A stretch of DNA of 64,000 nt from Deltaproteobacteria bacterium (GCA_029547805.1 JAKPOP010000001.1:186001-250000), one strand, 5' to 3'; positions 1 to 8,926 are shown, counted from the first letter of the stretch. Notes: a model not told the origin generated them from the sequence alone. Program-made: numbers and translations.

Positions 1-176
1 CGACGGAACGACCTGGGCCCCCTGTGCCCCCGTCGATGCGGTGCGGCGGCCCGGGATCCCCGGGAGGCACCCCCTCGACCTCGCGCCTCGGACTGCGCCT
101 CCGGCCACCTGGCGCCCCTGGCCGGGGTCCTGAGACCTCCGTTCCCATGGTCGGCCAGGGGGCGCGAAGCGGGGCG

Positions 177-1286
177 TCACTGGCCCAGGGTGTCCAGGGC
201 CAGGGTGCGCCCCGCATCGGTCAGCAGGAGGCGCCCGTCGAGACGCCGGACCAGGCCCCGGGTCAAGGCACTGCGGACGACCTCCCGGGCGAAGGGGGAA
301 TCCCAGGCCACGTGCTGCAGCAAGTGGTCCTCCCGGCACTCCATGTCGGCCTCCGGGGAGTCCTGGTGCTGCAGCAGGTGCACGCAGAGGGTCCGCAGGG
401 CGAAGTGGCGGCGCCGGGCCCGCCGGGCCACCAGGCGAGAGAGCAGGCCTTCCCGGGGGGCCAGCACCCAGGAGAGCAGGAACAGCCCCCCGACCGCGAC
501 GGCCATGGACCCCGCCAGGGAGGAATCGGACCACCAGGCCAGGGCGAATCCCAGGGCTGATCCCCCGGTGGCCAGCGCCACGGCCAGGATCAGCATCCGG
601 GGGAAGGACCGGGACCAGAGGCGGGCGGTGGCTCCCGGGGCGATCATGAGGGCCACCACGAGCACGGACCCCACGGCATCGAAGGCCGTGACGACCGTGA
701 GGGCCGTCAGGGTCATGAGGCCCAGGTGGACGACCTGGGGGTGGAGCCCCAGGGTCTTCGCAAACTCGGCATCGAAGGACGAGGCCTGGACCTCGTGGAA
801 GAAGGTCGCGATCAGGACGACCTGGAGCGCCAGCACCCCGGCCATCACGAAGAAGGCCCGGGGGCCGAGGTCCTGGCCGGCGACCTGGAGGCGGTCCAGG
901 GCCGAGAAGGCCAGTTCCCCCAACAGCACGGCGTCGGTGTCCAGGTGCACGTGCCCCGCCTGGAGGGCCACCAGGAGCACGCCCAGGGCGAAAAAGGCCG
1001 GGAAGACCAGGCCCGTCGCCGCATCCTGTCGCAGTCGGCCCGAGCGCTGGAGGGCCTCGATGAGCCACACCGCCAGCAGGCCGAAGACGGTGGCCCCGGC
1101 GACCAGCAGTGGGGAGGCCAGGTCCTTCACCACGAGGTAGGCCAGCACGATCCCCGGCAGCACCGAGTGACTGACGGCGTCGGCGATCAAGGCGTTGCGA
1201 CGCAGCACCAGCAGGGTTCCCGGCAGCGCGCACGCGGCGGCGGTGACCGTCGCCACCGCCAGGACCTCCCACCGGTACCAGGTCAT
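177..1286 (-). CDS. Metal (Mn/Zn/Fe-type) ABC transporter permease with C-terminal winged-helix tail
   Basis: Inner-membrane permease of the ZnuB/MntB/TroC-D family, which forms the channel of a binding-protein-dependent Mn, Zn or Fe importer. The 369-residue product has about eight to nine hydrophobic segments over residues 1-280 and the family pattern of an early LRRNALIADAVSHSVLPG stretch. The last ~85 residues are soluble, His- and Arg-rich, and end in a winged-helix-like unit (ALTRGLVRRLDGRLLLTDAG); most permeases of this family stop near residue 280. The ATG at 1286 was chosen because it overlaps the TGA of the upstream permease (ATGA) and begins the hydrophobic family N-terminus; the same frame stays open further upstream only as a shadow. 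The metal cannot be decided from sequence. The cognate ATPase and binding protein are probably the genes at 11.8-12.5 kb and 19.5-20.4 kb. Confidence 0.92.
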   Translation of the reverse strand: MTWYRWEVLAVATVTAAACALPGTLLVLRRNALIADAVSHSVLPGIVLAYLVVKDLASPLLVAGATVFGLLAVWLIEALQRSGRLRQDAATGLVFPAFFALGVLLVALQAGHVHLDTDAVLLGELAFSALDRLQVAGQDLGPRAFFVMAGVLALQVVLIATFFHEVQASSFDAEFAKTLGLHPQVVHLGLMTLTALTVVTAFDAVGSVLVVALMIAPGATARLWSRSFPRMLILAVALATGGSALGFALAWWSDSSLAGSMAVAVGGLFLLSWVLAPREGLLSRLVARRARRRHFALRTLCVHLLQHQDSPEADMECREDHLLQHVAWDSPFAREVVRSALTRGLVRRLDGRLLLTDAGRTLALDTLGQ

Positions 1287-2389
1287 GACGGCTCCTCCTC
1301 CTCCGCCGCCTGCCGGAGTCCCTCCTCGGTGAGGGCCAGGCGGCCCTCGGAGTCCCGCCGGACCCAGCCCCGGTTCTCCAGCGTGCGGAGGGCGTCCTCC
1401 AGCCGCGCCTCCCCCGGGGCCATCAGGCGGAAGACCTCCCGGGGGTGCCAGGCGGGCCGGTCCCCGTGGGCCCGAGCCAGGGCCAGGAAGTCCTGGAGCA
1501 GGGCCTCGGGGGACGCCGGGCCCCGGATGCCGACCCGGCCTCGCCACCAGGCGGGCAGGATCCCGTGGCGGGGGGCCAGGAGCAGGGAGGCTGCGGCAAT
1601 GCAGGTGACCCCGATTACCGAGGCAGGCCCCGTGGGGACGTGCTCCACCGCGGCGCTCACGAGGGTTCCCGCCAGGCTCCCCAGGACCCCGAACATCGCC
1701 GCCAGGACCATCATCCCCCCGAACCGATCGGTCCACTGACGGGCCCCGGCCGCCGGGGCGACCAGCATCGCGCTCATCAGCACCACCCCGACCGACTGGA
1801 TCCCCAGCACCACCACCCCCACCGCCATCCCGTTCAGCAGCAGGTCCAGCAGGCGCACCGGGACCCCCTGGGTCGTCGCGTATTCCCGGTCGAAGAGGAC
1901 CTGCTTCCACTCCTTCCAGAAGAGGCCCAGGAGGGCCCCGACGGACAGGAGTCCCCCGGCCATCCAGGCCAGGTCCCCAGGACGCATTCCGGCGGCCTGG
2001 CCGAACAGGAAGCGGTCCAGGCCCGCCTGGCGGGCGTCGGCCGTCTGCTGCACCCGGCTCAGCAGGGCGATTCCCAGGCCGAAGAAGACCGCCAGCAGGA
2101 GCCCCAGGGCCGTGTCTTCCGACAGGCGGGTGGTCTGGAGCAGCCAGGAGGTCCAGAGGGTCCCGAGGATCCCTGCGGCGGCGGCCCCGGCAAGCAGCAC
2201 CGGGGTCTCCCGGCTCCCGGTCCACCAGAAGGCCAGCACGATCCCCGGGAGGGCTGCGTGGCTCACGGCGTCCCCGAGCAGACTCTGGCGCCGGAGCAGG
2301 AGCAGGGTGCCCACGGTCCCCGCCAGGGCCCCCATCAGGCAGGCCCCGGCGGCCAGGACCTGCACCGTTGGGTCCATCCACCAACCCAT
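1283..2389 (-). CDS. Metal (Mn/Zn/Fe-type) ABC transporter permease with C-terminal winged-helix domain
   Basis: First permease gene of a two-permease operon; 368 residues of the ZnuB/TroC family. The N-terminus carries the conserved LLRRQSLLGDAVSHAALPG stretch, followed by roughly eight transmembrane segments to about residue 280. Residues ~290-368 form a soluble tail with a winged-helix pattern (LEDALRTLENRGWVRRDSEGRLALTEEG) like the DNA-binding half of DtxR/MntR-type repressors. It overlaps the next permease by four bases, so translation is probably coupled. A GGAG sits about nine bases before the ATG, and a TAGAAT -10-like box lies 40 bases upstream. Two different permeases suggest a heterodimeric channel, as in TroCD systems. 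Tail function, either metal sensing or ATPase docking, is unknown. Confidence 0.92.
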   Translation of the reverse strand: MGWWMDPTVQVLAAGACLMGALAGTVGTLLLLRRQSLLGDAVSHAALPGIVLAFWWTGSRETPVLLAGAAAAGILGTLWTSWLLQTTRLSEDTALGLLLAVFFGLGIALLSRVQQTADARQAGLDRFLFGQAAGMRPGDLAWMAGGLLSVGALLGLFWKEWKQVLFDREYATTQGVPVRLLDLLLNGMAVGVVVLGIQSVGVVLMSAMLVAPAAGARQWTDRFGGMMVLAAMFGVLGSLAGTLVSAAVEHVPTGPASVIGVTCIAAASLLLAPRHGILPAWWRGRVGIRGPASPEALLQDFLALARAHGDRPAWHPREVFRLMAPGEARLEDALRTLENRGWVRRDSEGRLALTEEGLRQAAEEEEPS

Positions 2390-2428
2390 CGTCGCGTCTC
2401 CGTCGTCCCGGTCTCGGGATCGGCGTCC

Positions 2429-2434
2429 ATTCTA
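2429..2434 (-). promoter_or_regulatory. -10-like box (TAGAAT) upstream of the metal permease operon
   Basis: TAGAAT on the minus strand, five of six matches to the sigma-70 -10 consensus, about 40 bases upstream of the permease ATG at 2389. No convincing -35 box was found. It lies in the 144-bp divergent gap shared with the metallophosphoesterase gene. Confidence 0.4.
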
Positions 2435-2503
2435 CTCCGGGGTGGCTTCCGCACGGGAACCCCGGGGAGAACGGGGGCCATCGTCCGTCGGCCCGGGAGG
2501 CGC

Positions 2504-2509
2504 TATGCT
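2504..2509 (+). promoter_or_regulatory. -10-like box (GC-TATGCT-TCG) and RBS for the metallophosphoesterase gene
   Basis: TATGCT preceded by GC and followed by TTCGG-like sequence, 25 bases before the ATG at 2534. GGAGG at 2520-2524 is well spaced for that start. Nearly the same GCTATGCTTCG string stands upstream of the GH28-like gene at 12681, which supports a real promoter element. No -35 box was recognised. Confidence 0.4.
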
Positions 2510-2533
2510 TCGGCGGGTCGGAGGCACTGCCCG

Positions 2534-3955
2534 ATGAACCGGTACCTCATCGTCTCGGACCTGCACCTCTGCGACGTCGAGGATCACGCCGACGGTTGGA
2601 AGGACTACAAGTCCTCCCGGTATCTCTTCGACGAGGCCCTCCGGGGACTGGTCCAGGATGCGGTCCACCGGCGGCCCCAGGGGGCCTCGTTCACGCTGGT
2701 CCTCAACGGGGACGTCTTCGACTTCGACCTGGTCACGGCGGTTCCCGATCCCCCGCCCTGGCCGGTGAGCCGACCCGAGCGGAAGCGGGGACTGGACCCC
2801 ACGCCCGAGAAGTCGGCCTGGAAGATGGGGCGCATCCTGGACGATCACGGGGTCTTCGTGGACCTGCTGGCGGACCTGGTCCGGAGTGGCCACCGGGTCG
2901 TCTTCGTGCTGGGCAACCATGACCGGGAACTCCACTTCCCCGAGGTGCGCCGGGTGTTGGTGGAGCGTCTCCGGGAGCGGATCGAGGCCTCGGGGGACAC
3001 GATGGACGACTCTCGGGTCCTCTTCGAGCCGTGGTTCTTCCTGGTTCCCGGGGAGGTCTATGCGGAGCACGGCAATCAGTACGACTACTACAGTTCGTTC
3101 CGGAACGTCCTGTGCCCGACGGTCCGGCTGGACCGGGAGGTCCGGATCGCGCTTCCGATGGGCAACCTGTCGAATCGCCATCTCCTGAGTCGGATGGGCT
3201 TCTTCAATCCCCATGCCTCGGACTTCATCCTGAACCTGTTCGCCTACCTGTGGCACTGGCTGCGGTTCTACGCCTTCTCCCGTCGCAGCCTGGTGGGGCC
3301 CTGGCTCTGGGGAAGTCTGGTGGTGATGGGCCGGCTGTTGCGGGTCCGGGCGGCCCTCCAGCGGCAGACCCCGGACTGCGAGGCCTTGCTGGACCAGGAG
3401 GGGACCCGGAAGGGACTCCCCCGGGAGGTCATCCGGGCGCTCCACCGGCTCCACCTGCCTCCGATCACCGGGCGGTTCTTCCGGATCGTCCGGGAGTTCT
3501 GGGTCGATCGGCTGCTGATCGCCGTGGTCATGATCGGCGGGACGGTGACCCTGGCCCTGGTCCCCATCCCCCTCTGGATCAAGCTGATGGTGCCCCTGAC
3601 GGCCTTTCCGCTGGCCTTCTTCCTCTACGAGAGCCTGGTCCGGGGGGAGGACATCTTCACGGCCGAACGGCGGATGCCCGAGCGGGCCCGGGAGGTGGCC
3701 CGGATCGTGCCGGTCCGGCTGGTGACCTTCGGGCACTCCCACGTGCCGCTGCTGGTGCCCCTGGCTCGGGGAGTGGTCTACGGGAACTCGGGGACCTGGG
3801 CGCCGATCCCGGAGCGATGGAGAGGGCCATTGCGGGAGGGCTACCGGGATTTCCTGCTGGTGGACATCGGGGACAACGAGGCCAGGGTGATGCTGGACAG
3901 CGGGCTGGAGTTGCGTCGGAGCGGGACGACCGGCGAAGGCGAAGAGGGGCCATGA
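2534..3955 (+). CDS. Calcineurin-like metallophosphoesterase with inserted membrane hairpin
   Basis: Binuclear-metal phosphoesterase of 473 residues. Metal motifs are in order: DLH (D9, H11), GD (D60), GNHD (N128-D130) and GHSH (400-403). Between GNHD and GHSH lie two strongly hydrophobic segments at about 327-365, so the enzyme is probably anchored by a membrane hairpin with the active site on one face. LpxH-type enzymes share the motif order but are about half this length and lack the insertion, so the substrate is unknown. The ATG at 2534 starts the canonical beta-strand, follows GGAGG at 2520 and lies just after a -10-like box; the longer open frame upstream is a shadow of the divergent permease gene. 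Its stop overlaps the apbE start by four bases, suggesting a two-gene operon. Confidence 0.88.
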   Translation: MNRYLIVSDLHLCDVEDHADGWKDYKSSRYLFDEALRGLVQDAVHRRPQGASFTLVLNGDVFDFDLVTAVPDPPPWPVSRPERKRGLDPTPEKSAWKMGRILDDHGVFVDLLADLVRSGHRVVFVLGNHDRELHFPEVRRVLVERLRERIEASGDTMDDSRVLFEPWFFLVPGEVYAEHGNQYDYYSSFRNVLCPTVRLDREVRIALPMGNLSNRHLLSRMGFFNPHASDFILNLFAYLWHWLRFYAFSRRSLVGPWLWGSLVVMGRLLRVRAALQRQTPDCEALLDQEGTRKGLPREVIRALHRLHLPPITGRFFRIVREFWVDRLLIAVVMIGGTVTLALVPIPLWIKLMVPLTAFPLAFFLYESLVRGEDIFTAERRMPERAREVARIVPVRLVTFGHSHVPLLVPLARGVVYGNSGTWAPIPERWRGPLREGYRDFLLVDIGDNEARVMLDSGLELRRSGTTGEGEEGP

Positions 3956-5055
3956 GGGGACGACACGGAGGGGCCTTGGGCGGCAAGGGGGTCCCATGGA
4001 AGGCGATCGCCCGGGGCATTGGGGTCGCGGCCATGGCCGCCTTCATGGGGGGGCTCGGGGGGGCCTGTCGGTCCGGCACCGGGGACTTCCTGCGGGAGAC
4101 CCGGGAGGTCTATGCGGGCATTCCCGCGGAGATCACCTTCGCGGTCCCCGAGGGACGCGGGGAGGAGGCGCGCCGGTGGATGGCGGCCTGCTGGGAGGAG
4201 GTGGAACGGGTCGGACGGGTGGTCAACGCCTTTTCCGCCGACTCGGAGGTGGGCCGGCTCAACGCCGCCCGGAAGACCGATCCGTGGCCCCTCTCGGGGG
4301 AACTGGCGGGGCTGCTGCAGCGCTGTCGGCAGGTCTTCGAGGCGACCTCCGGGGCCTTCGACCCGACGGTGTGGCCCCTGAAGCAGGTCTTTCGTCAGGC
4401 CCGGACCGAGGGGCGTTTGCCAGATCCGCAGCGGCTGGCGGAGGCCCGGGATCGGGTGGGCATGGGACGGGTGCACCTGGACGGGGATCGGGTCCGGTTC
4501 GAGGTGCCCGAGGCGGCGTTGGACCTGGGGGGAATCGCGAAGGGCCACGCGGTGGACCGGGTCGTGGAGTTCCTCGAAGGCCAGGGGGTGACCCGCTACC
4601 TGGTGCGCATCGGGGGCGAGATCGGGGCATCGGGCACGTCCCCCCAGGGACGGCCATGGCGGATAGGCGTGCAACACCCCCGGATTCCCGGGCAGCCCAT
4701 CGGGGTGCTGGAGGTCCCCGGGCGGGTCTTCGTCTCGACCAGCGGTCCCTATGAGCAGCCGGTGGTGATCGGGGGGCAGGTCTTCCACCACGTCTTCGAC
4801 CCCCGGACCGGGGAACCGGCGCCCCTGGACGTGCTGGGGGTCACGGTGGTCTCCCGGGCGGGTCCCCGGGAGGGGGCTCGGGTGGATGCCCTGGCGACGG
4901 GACTGGCGGTCCTGGGTCCGACGGAGGGACTCGCGGTGGCGTCCCGGGAGGGGGTCGATGCCCTCTTCCTGGTGGCCGGTCCCGGGGACAGCATCACGAC
5001 CCGGGCGACCCCAGGCATGGAGGTGATCTACCGGCCTCTGGGCGACACTCGGTGA
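3952..5055 (+). CDS. apbE: FAD:protein FMN transferase (ApbE family), probable lipoprotein
   Basis: ApbE enzymes attach FMN through a phosphoester bond to Thr/Ser of DgxtGAT motifs in extracytoplasmic flavoproteins. The 367-residue product has an N-terminal hydrophobic stretch ending in a weak lipobox (LGGAC), then the ApbE core: N-A-F-S-x-D-SEVGRLN, GAFDPTVWPLK, ALDLGGIAKGHAVDRVVE, YLVRIGGEI, and the C-terminal HHVFDPRTGEP and DALATGLAVLG segments. It starts inside the metallophosphoesterase stop (ATGA). It converges on the operon whose 1198-residue fusion protein at 5330-8926 contains a TGAT flavinylation motif, the obvious candidate substrate. Periplasmic-side location follows from the signal sequence and known family biology. 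Confidence 0.95.
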   Translation: MRGRHGGALGGKGVPWKAIARGIGVAAMAAFMGGLGGACRSGTGDFLRETREVYAGIPAEITFAVPEGRGEEARRWMAACWEEVERVGRVVNAFSADSEVGRLNAARKTDPWPLSGELAGLLQRCRQVFEATSGAFDPTVWPLKQVFRQARTEGRLPDPQRLAEARDRVGMGRVHLDGDRVRFEVPEAALDLGGIAKGHAVDRVVEFLEGQGVTRYLVRIGGEIGASGTSPQGRPWRIGVQHPRIPGQPIGVLEVPGRVFVSTSGPYEQPVVIGGQVFHHVFDPRTGEPAPLDVLGVTVVSRAGPREGARVDALATGLAVLGPTEGLAVASREGVDALFLVAGPGDSITTRATPGMEVIYRPLGDTR

Positions 5056-5126
5056 CGATTCCGCGCCGGGACCCGTGCGCGGCCCTGGGGGTCGGACCCC
5101 TTGCCCGCTGCCACGAAATTCCACGG

Positions 5127-5333
5127 TCACCGGTAGAACATGGCCTCATGGTCCGAGAGGCGCTGCTGCTGGATCATGCGCTCGATCCGGGTGGGATCGA
5201 CGGACCGGAGCGTTCGGCCGGAGGTCAGGGCCTCCGGGGTGCCGCGGCCGCCGGTGACCCAGGTCCAGAGAATTCCGGCGGCACAGAGGACCACCAGCAG
5301 GCCGTACACCACCTGGAGCAGCCGGTGCCTCAT
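5127..5333 (-). CDS. Small single-pass membrane protein downstream of the FMN/Fe-S fusion protein
   Basis: 68-residue protein not assignable to a named family. Residues ~5-26 form one transmembrane helix with an Arg before it. The rest is a hydrophilic tail ending in SDHEAMFYR. The ATG overlaps the stop of the 1198-residue fusion gene (ATGA), so it is very likely co-translated, and its position as last gene of the operon suggests an accessory subunit of that redox protein. It is embedded in the same frame as a long spurious reading frame; operon context and the overlap support the short version. No cysteines or cofactor motifs remain in the tail. Confidence 0.7.
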   Translation of the reverse strand: MRHRLLQVVYGLLVVLCAAGILWTWVTGGRGTPEALTSGRTLRSVDPTRIERMIQQQRLSDHEAMFYR

Positions 5334-8300
5334 GGCTCCGCCTCCTCCGGGGGCGCCTTCCGGGACCGGACCCCTGGGACGCAGCGGTTGCACCGGAGGC
5401 ACTCGAGGTCGTGAGGCCCCTGGACGTCGAGGTCGCAGGCCCCGAAGGACCGGCGGGGGCCCAGACCCAGCCAGCCCGCCAGGCGGTTGCCCAGGTTCAG
5501 GAAGGCCCCCACGGGGCAGAAGACCCGGCACCAGAAGCGGAACGCCAGGAGGCTTCCCACCAGGGCCGCAGCCGCGATCCAGGCTCCGGGGCCCTCCGGG
5601 TGGCCCGAGAAGGCGACTGCCAGGGGGTCGAAGGCCAGGGCCCCCTCGGGACGGGGCGAGAAGAGGGACAGGACCACCAGCACCAGCACGCCATACTTGA
5701 GGCTCCGGGCCACTCGGGAGAGGCCCGGGGAGGGGCGGCCGATCCAGTGGAGCCGGCCCGAGATTCGGCTCGTGATTTCCTGGAGGGCGCCGAAGGGGCA
5801 GAGGTGGGCGCAGTAGAGGGGGCCCAGGAGGGCCGCCAGCAGCAGGACTCCGGCCGACAGGATCGCCAGGGCCGCGTTGGCCTGCCAGGATGGCCACTGG
5901 AACCGGGCCAGGGAGGCCAGCCAGGTGGCCGAGACCTGGAGGTTGAAGAGGATGCCTCCCCCCACGGCCGAGACGCCCAGCAGCAGGAGGCGGGCCCTGG
6001 GGCCCCCCCGGAGGTGCACCCACAGGGCGGCCAGCAGCGAGGCGATCACGAAGAACACCCGGGCGTCCAGCAGGGGATGCCACCAGGGGGCCTCCGGGGT
6101 GGCCCCTTCCGCCGGGAGACCCAGGACCTTGCCCGCAAGGGCGGCCCGGGTCCGGTCCAGGGCCGCCAGCACCGCGTCTCGGGTCACCGTGGCGCCGGTC
6201 ATGGCATCGATCTCCCCGAGGTCCCGGGCCGACAGGGGGTGTCGGGCATCCCGTCCCCGGAGGGCCTCCATCAGGGTTGGCAGGCCTCGGACATAGGACG
6301 GGGTTTCGTGGTGGGCGATCACCGCCGCGCCTCGGATCCGGCCGTCTTCCCCGATCGAGAGGGCCAGGTTCAGGGGACCCCCGTAACCCTGGACGTCCGG
6401 AGCCACGGCCTGGGAGGAGGCGGCGACCGCCGTGGCGGGAGGGGTCCCCAGGCCCTCCAGGCGGTGGTGGGGGAAGGGGTCCTCTTGGGGAGTGGCCGCC
6501 GAGAAGGCCTCGATGCGTCGGAGGTCCCCCAACGAGAGCCGAGAGGAGAGCCGAGGGTCGGGCTCCCGGGAGGCGTGCCAGAGCAGCAGGGCGCCGAGGG
6601 TCAGCACGGTGGCCACGGCCGGCGCCCATCGCCAGGGGAAGGCCGGGCTGGCCAGGGACCGCCACAGGCGATGGCCCCGAAAGGACCGGCCCGGGGCCAG
6701 GATGTCGTCGGCCACCAGCAGGATGGCCGGGATCACCACCAGTCCCGCCAGGGCCCGGAAGGTCGTCGCGGTTCCGAAGACCGCCAGGCAGAAGACCCCG
6801 CCCACCCCCGAGAGGACCATGGCCCCCCAGTGGTCCGCCGCCTCCAGCCGGGCCGCGACCCGGGACCCGGGGGCAAGGCCTGCGGCCAGGGGCCAGGCGC
6901 CGCCGGTCACCAGGCCCGCGGTCAGGAAGGCCAGTCCGAATCCCCACCGAGAGTTCCCGAGGGCTGCCAGCAGACCCGGGGCCAGGGCCAGGAGCCCCGC
7001 GGTGACCAGGGCGTACCCCAGGGACCGGCGCCGGACCTCCGCGGGACCCATTGCACCGGCCCAGCGATGGGCCCCGTAGGACCCGAGGGCAAGGCCTGCC
7101 ATCGATGCGGAGGTCCACAGGGCGATCTCCCCGTGGATCGCCCCCAGGCGGGCCTGGCAGGTCGTCAGCAACAGGGCGTGGGTCGTGATGGAGGTTCCTC
7201 CGACCACTCCCAGGAGCAGGGATGCGGCGAATCCCTCGGGGTCCGAGTCCCGGCGGACCCGTTCCCGAAGGACCGCGACGGCCAGGACCGCGAGAATGGC
7301 CGCCAGCCACCAGGGGCCTGCCCGGGAGGCCCGGGAGAGGACCCCGACCAGTGCCGAGTCCGATTCCCGGAGGCGGGCCAGCAGGTGCAGCATGGAGGCC
7401 AGGGGGCGGTCATCCCGGTTCACCAGGCCCCTCGGGGCCTCGCCGTAGAGGGTCGTCGCCAGGGCGATCCGGTCCGGCGGCAGCATCGGGACGAAGGCCT
7501 CGGGTGGGAAGGGGGGCGGGGAGGGGACGATGGAACGGTAGCGATCGGCCAGCACCCAGGGGTCCAGGGCCACCGGCTGATCCGACGCGATCAGGACGGC
7601 CCGGTCCCCGGGAACCACCGTGACGGATTCCCAGATCGCCTGGAGGGTCTGCCAGACCGACTGCCCGTAGCGACGTTCCTCCGTGCCCAGGGCGTTCTCC
7701 CCGGACCGGACGGGAACCGCCACGACCCCGCCCGGCGCCAGCAGGCGGCGGACCACCTCCAGGAACTCCACCGTGTAGAGCCGGTTCGCCAGCAGGGTGG
7801 TCGGCTCTCCTCCGGCGATCACCACCAGGTCCAGGGAGGATCGGCCGCTTCCGGACTCCTTCTGGCCCAGGCGTTGGACCCAGTCCCGCTCGTCGGCGGT
7901 CACCAGGACCACCCGGTCCAGCAGGTCGGCCCCGGATCCGGTGCGGACCCAGGCCTGCCGGAACTGCTCCCCGTAGACGGGGTCCCGAACCACGCACTGG
8001 ACCACCGGAAACACCCGCGCCAGCCGGGTGGCCAGCAGCAGCCCGTCCTGCCCGATCACAAGGGCCCGATTTCGGTTCGCCGGCAGCGTGGCCAGCAGGG
8101 CCCCGATCCCCTCTTCCCCGGGACCCGGTGGAAAGGAGGCCGCCACCTCTCCGTTGGTCAGCAGCACCGTCTGGCCCGGCATCCGGGCCTCGGTGAGGGC
8201 CTGATACGGGGTCTCGATGTCCCGGACCCACTCCGCCTGGGGCAGACTGGCTCGCAGCCGCATCCGGGGATAGGCGTCTCCGAGGCTCACGGCGGCCACC

Positions 8301-8926
8301 AGGACCCAGGCGATCCCCGGCAGCAGGCCCAGGGCCCTCCGGTGCCTACGTCCCAGGGCCCCGACGGCACCCAGCGCCGCCAGGGGCAGGCCCCCCAGCA
8401 CCACCAGGCCGGAACCGCCCAGGCCGCCCTGGATGGCCAGAGCGGAGGCCAGGCCCCCGACGACCGCCCCGGCCGCCTCCAGGGCATACCCGATCGAGGC
8501 TCCGGTCCTGGACCCTTCGGCGGCGCCCTCGCAGACCGCCGGGAAGACCAGGCCCGTCCAGAGGCAGACCGGGGCGGTGGACAGCAGGGCCGCCAGTCCC
8601 AGCACCCCCGGGGGGACGGGCTCGTAGGCCGGGATGCCCGACAGCATGCGGGCCCAGGGGATGGCCCAGACCCCCAGCAGGCCCGCCAGGGGCTGCAACG
8701 ACAGCAATGGCCACCGGTGGCGCAGGACGACCCGGTGGAGCGCCGGGACGCGCCGCATCGCCGTGGCCCCCAGGGCAATCCAGGCGAACCACGCCGCAAA
8801 GAACGTCCCGAAGGCCAGTTCGCTGCCCCCGAAGGGGATGAGGAACTCCCGGATCAGGGCCACCTGGGTCGCGATGGTGAAGAAACCGAGGCTCCCGGCG
8901 GCCCATCGTGAGAACCGGACGGTCAT
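5330..8926 (-). CDS. Fusion: spermidine-synthase-like membrane protein + FMN-binding domain + NapH/NosR-like Fe-S domain
   Basis: 1198 residues. About 1-220: six to seven transmembrane helices. About 225-480: Rossmann-type methyltransferase/spermidine-synthase-like domain (LVIGQDG near 289; LAPGGVVAVPV near 396), in which the usual catalytic Asp region reads AGGEP, so polyamine synthesis is doubtful. About 535-785: second helix bundle. About 790-925: periplasmic FMN-binding domain with HHETP (872-876) and DAMTGAT (907-913), where T913 is the predicted flavinylated residue. About 950-1198: NapH/NosR-like membrane domain with C1039xxxC1043P, C1133xxxC1137P and a terminal C1176xxC1179xxC1182. 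Likely role: electron transfer across the membrane via flavin and Fe-S clusters. ApbE lies next door. A GGAGG six bases upstream supports the start, which is 24 bases after the MEMO1-AMMECR1 gene. Confidence 0.9.
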   Translation of the reverse strand: MTVRFSRWAAGSLGFFTIATQVALIREFLIPFGGSELAFGTFFAAWFAWIALGATAMRRVPALHRVVLRHRWPLLSLQPLAGLLGVWAIPWARMLSGIPAYEPVPPGVLGLAALLSTAPVCLWTGLVFPAVCEGAAEGSRTGASIGYALEAAGAVVGGLASALAIQGGLGGSGLVVLGGLPLAALGAVGALGRRHRRALGLLPGIAWVLVAAVSLGDAYPRMRLRASLPQAEWVRDIETPYQALTEARMPGQTVLLTNGEVAASFPPGPGEEGIGALLATLPANRNRALVIGQDGLLLATRLARVFPVVQCVVRDPVYGEQFRQAWVRTGSGADLLDRVVLVTADERDWVQRLGQKESGSGRSSLDLVVIAGGEPTTLLANRLYTVEFLEVVRRLLAPGGVVAVPVRSGENALGTEERRYGQSVWQTLQAIWESVTVVPGDRAVLIASDQPVALDPWVLADRYRSIVPSPPPFPPEAFVPMLPPDRIALATTLYGEAPRGLVNRDDRPLASMLHLLARLRESDSALVGVLSRASRAGPWWLAAILAVLAVAVLRERVRRDSDPEGFAASLLLGVVGGTSITTHALLLTTCQARLGAIHGEIALWTSASMAGLALGSYGAHRWAGAMGPAEVRRRSLGYALVTAGLLALAPGLLAALGNSRWGFGLAFLTAGLVTGGAWPLAAGLAPGSRVAARLEAADHWGAMVLSGVGGVFCLAVFGTATTFRALAGLVVIPAILLVADDILAPGRSFRGHRLWRSLASPAFPWRWAPAVATVLTLGALLLWHASREPDPRLSSRLSLGDLRRIEAFSAATPQEDPFPHHRLEGLGTPPATAVAASSQAVAPDVQGYGGPLNLALSIGEDGRIRGAAVIAHHETPSYVRGLPTLMEALRGRDARHPLSARDLGEIDAMTGATVTRDAVLAALDRTRAALAGKVLGLPAEGATPEAPWWHPLLDARVFFVIASLLAALWVHLRGGPRARLLLLGVSAVGGGILFNLQVSATWLASLARFQWPSWQANAALAILSAGVLLLAALLGPLYCAHLCPFGALQEITSRISGRLHWIGRPSPGLSRVARSLKYGVLVLVVLSLFSPRPEGALAFDPLAVAFSGHPEGPGAWIAAAALVGSLLAFRFWCRVFCPVGAFLNLGNRLAGWLGLGPRRSFGACDLDVQGPHDLECLRCNRCVPGVRSRKAPPEEAEP

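Noticed and set aside
1-176. Possible gene end or start at the left window edge
   Set aside because: No frame shows family motifs or a ribosome site; left unannotated.
177-2384. 735-codon frame joining shadow sequence to the second permease
   Set aside because: The first half overlaps the other permease in a different frame with Gly/Pro/Arg-rich composition; the real gene starts at 1286.
5086-5100. GGGGT/ACCCC hairpin between apbE and the convergent small gene as a terminator
   Set aside because: Five-pair stem with a three-base loop and no T-run; too weak in DNA this GC-rich.
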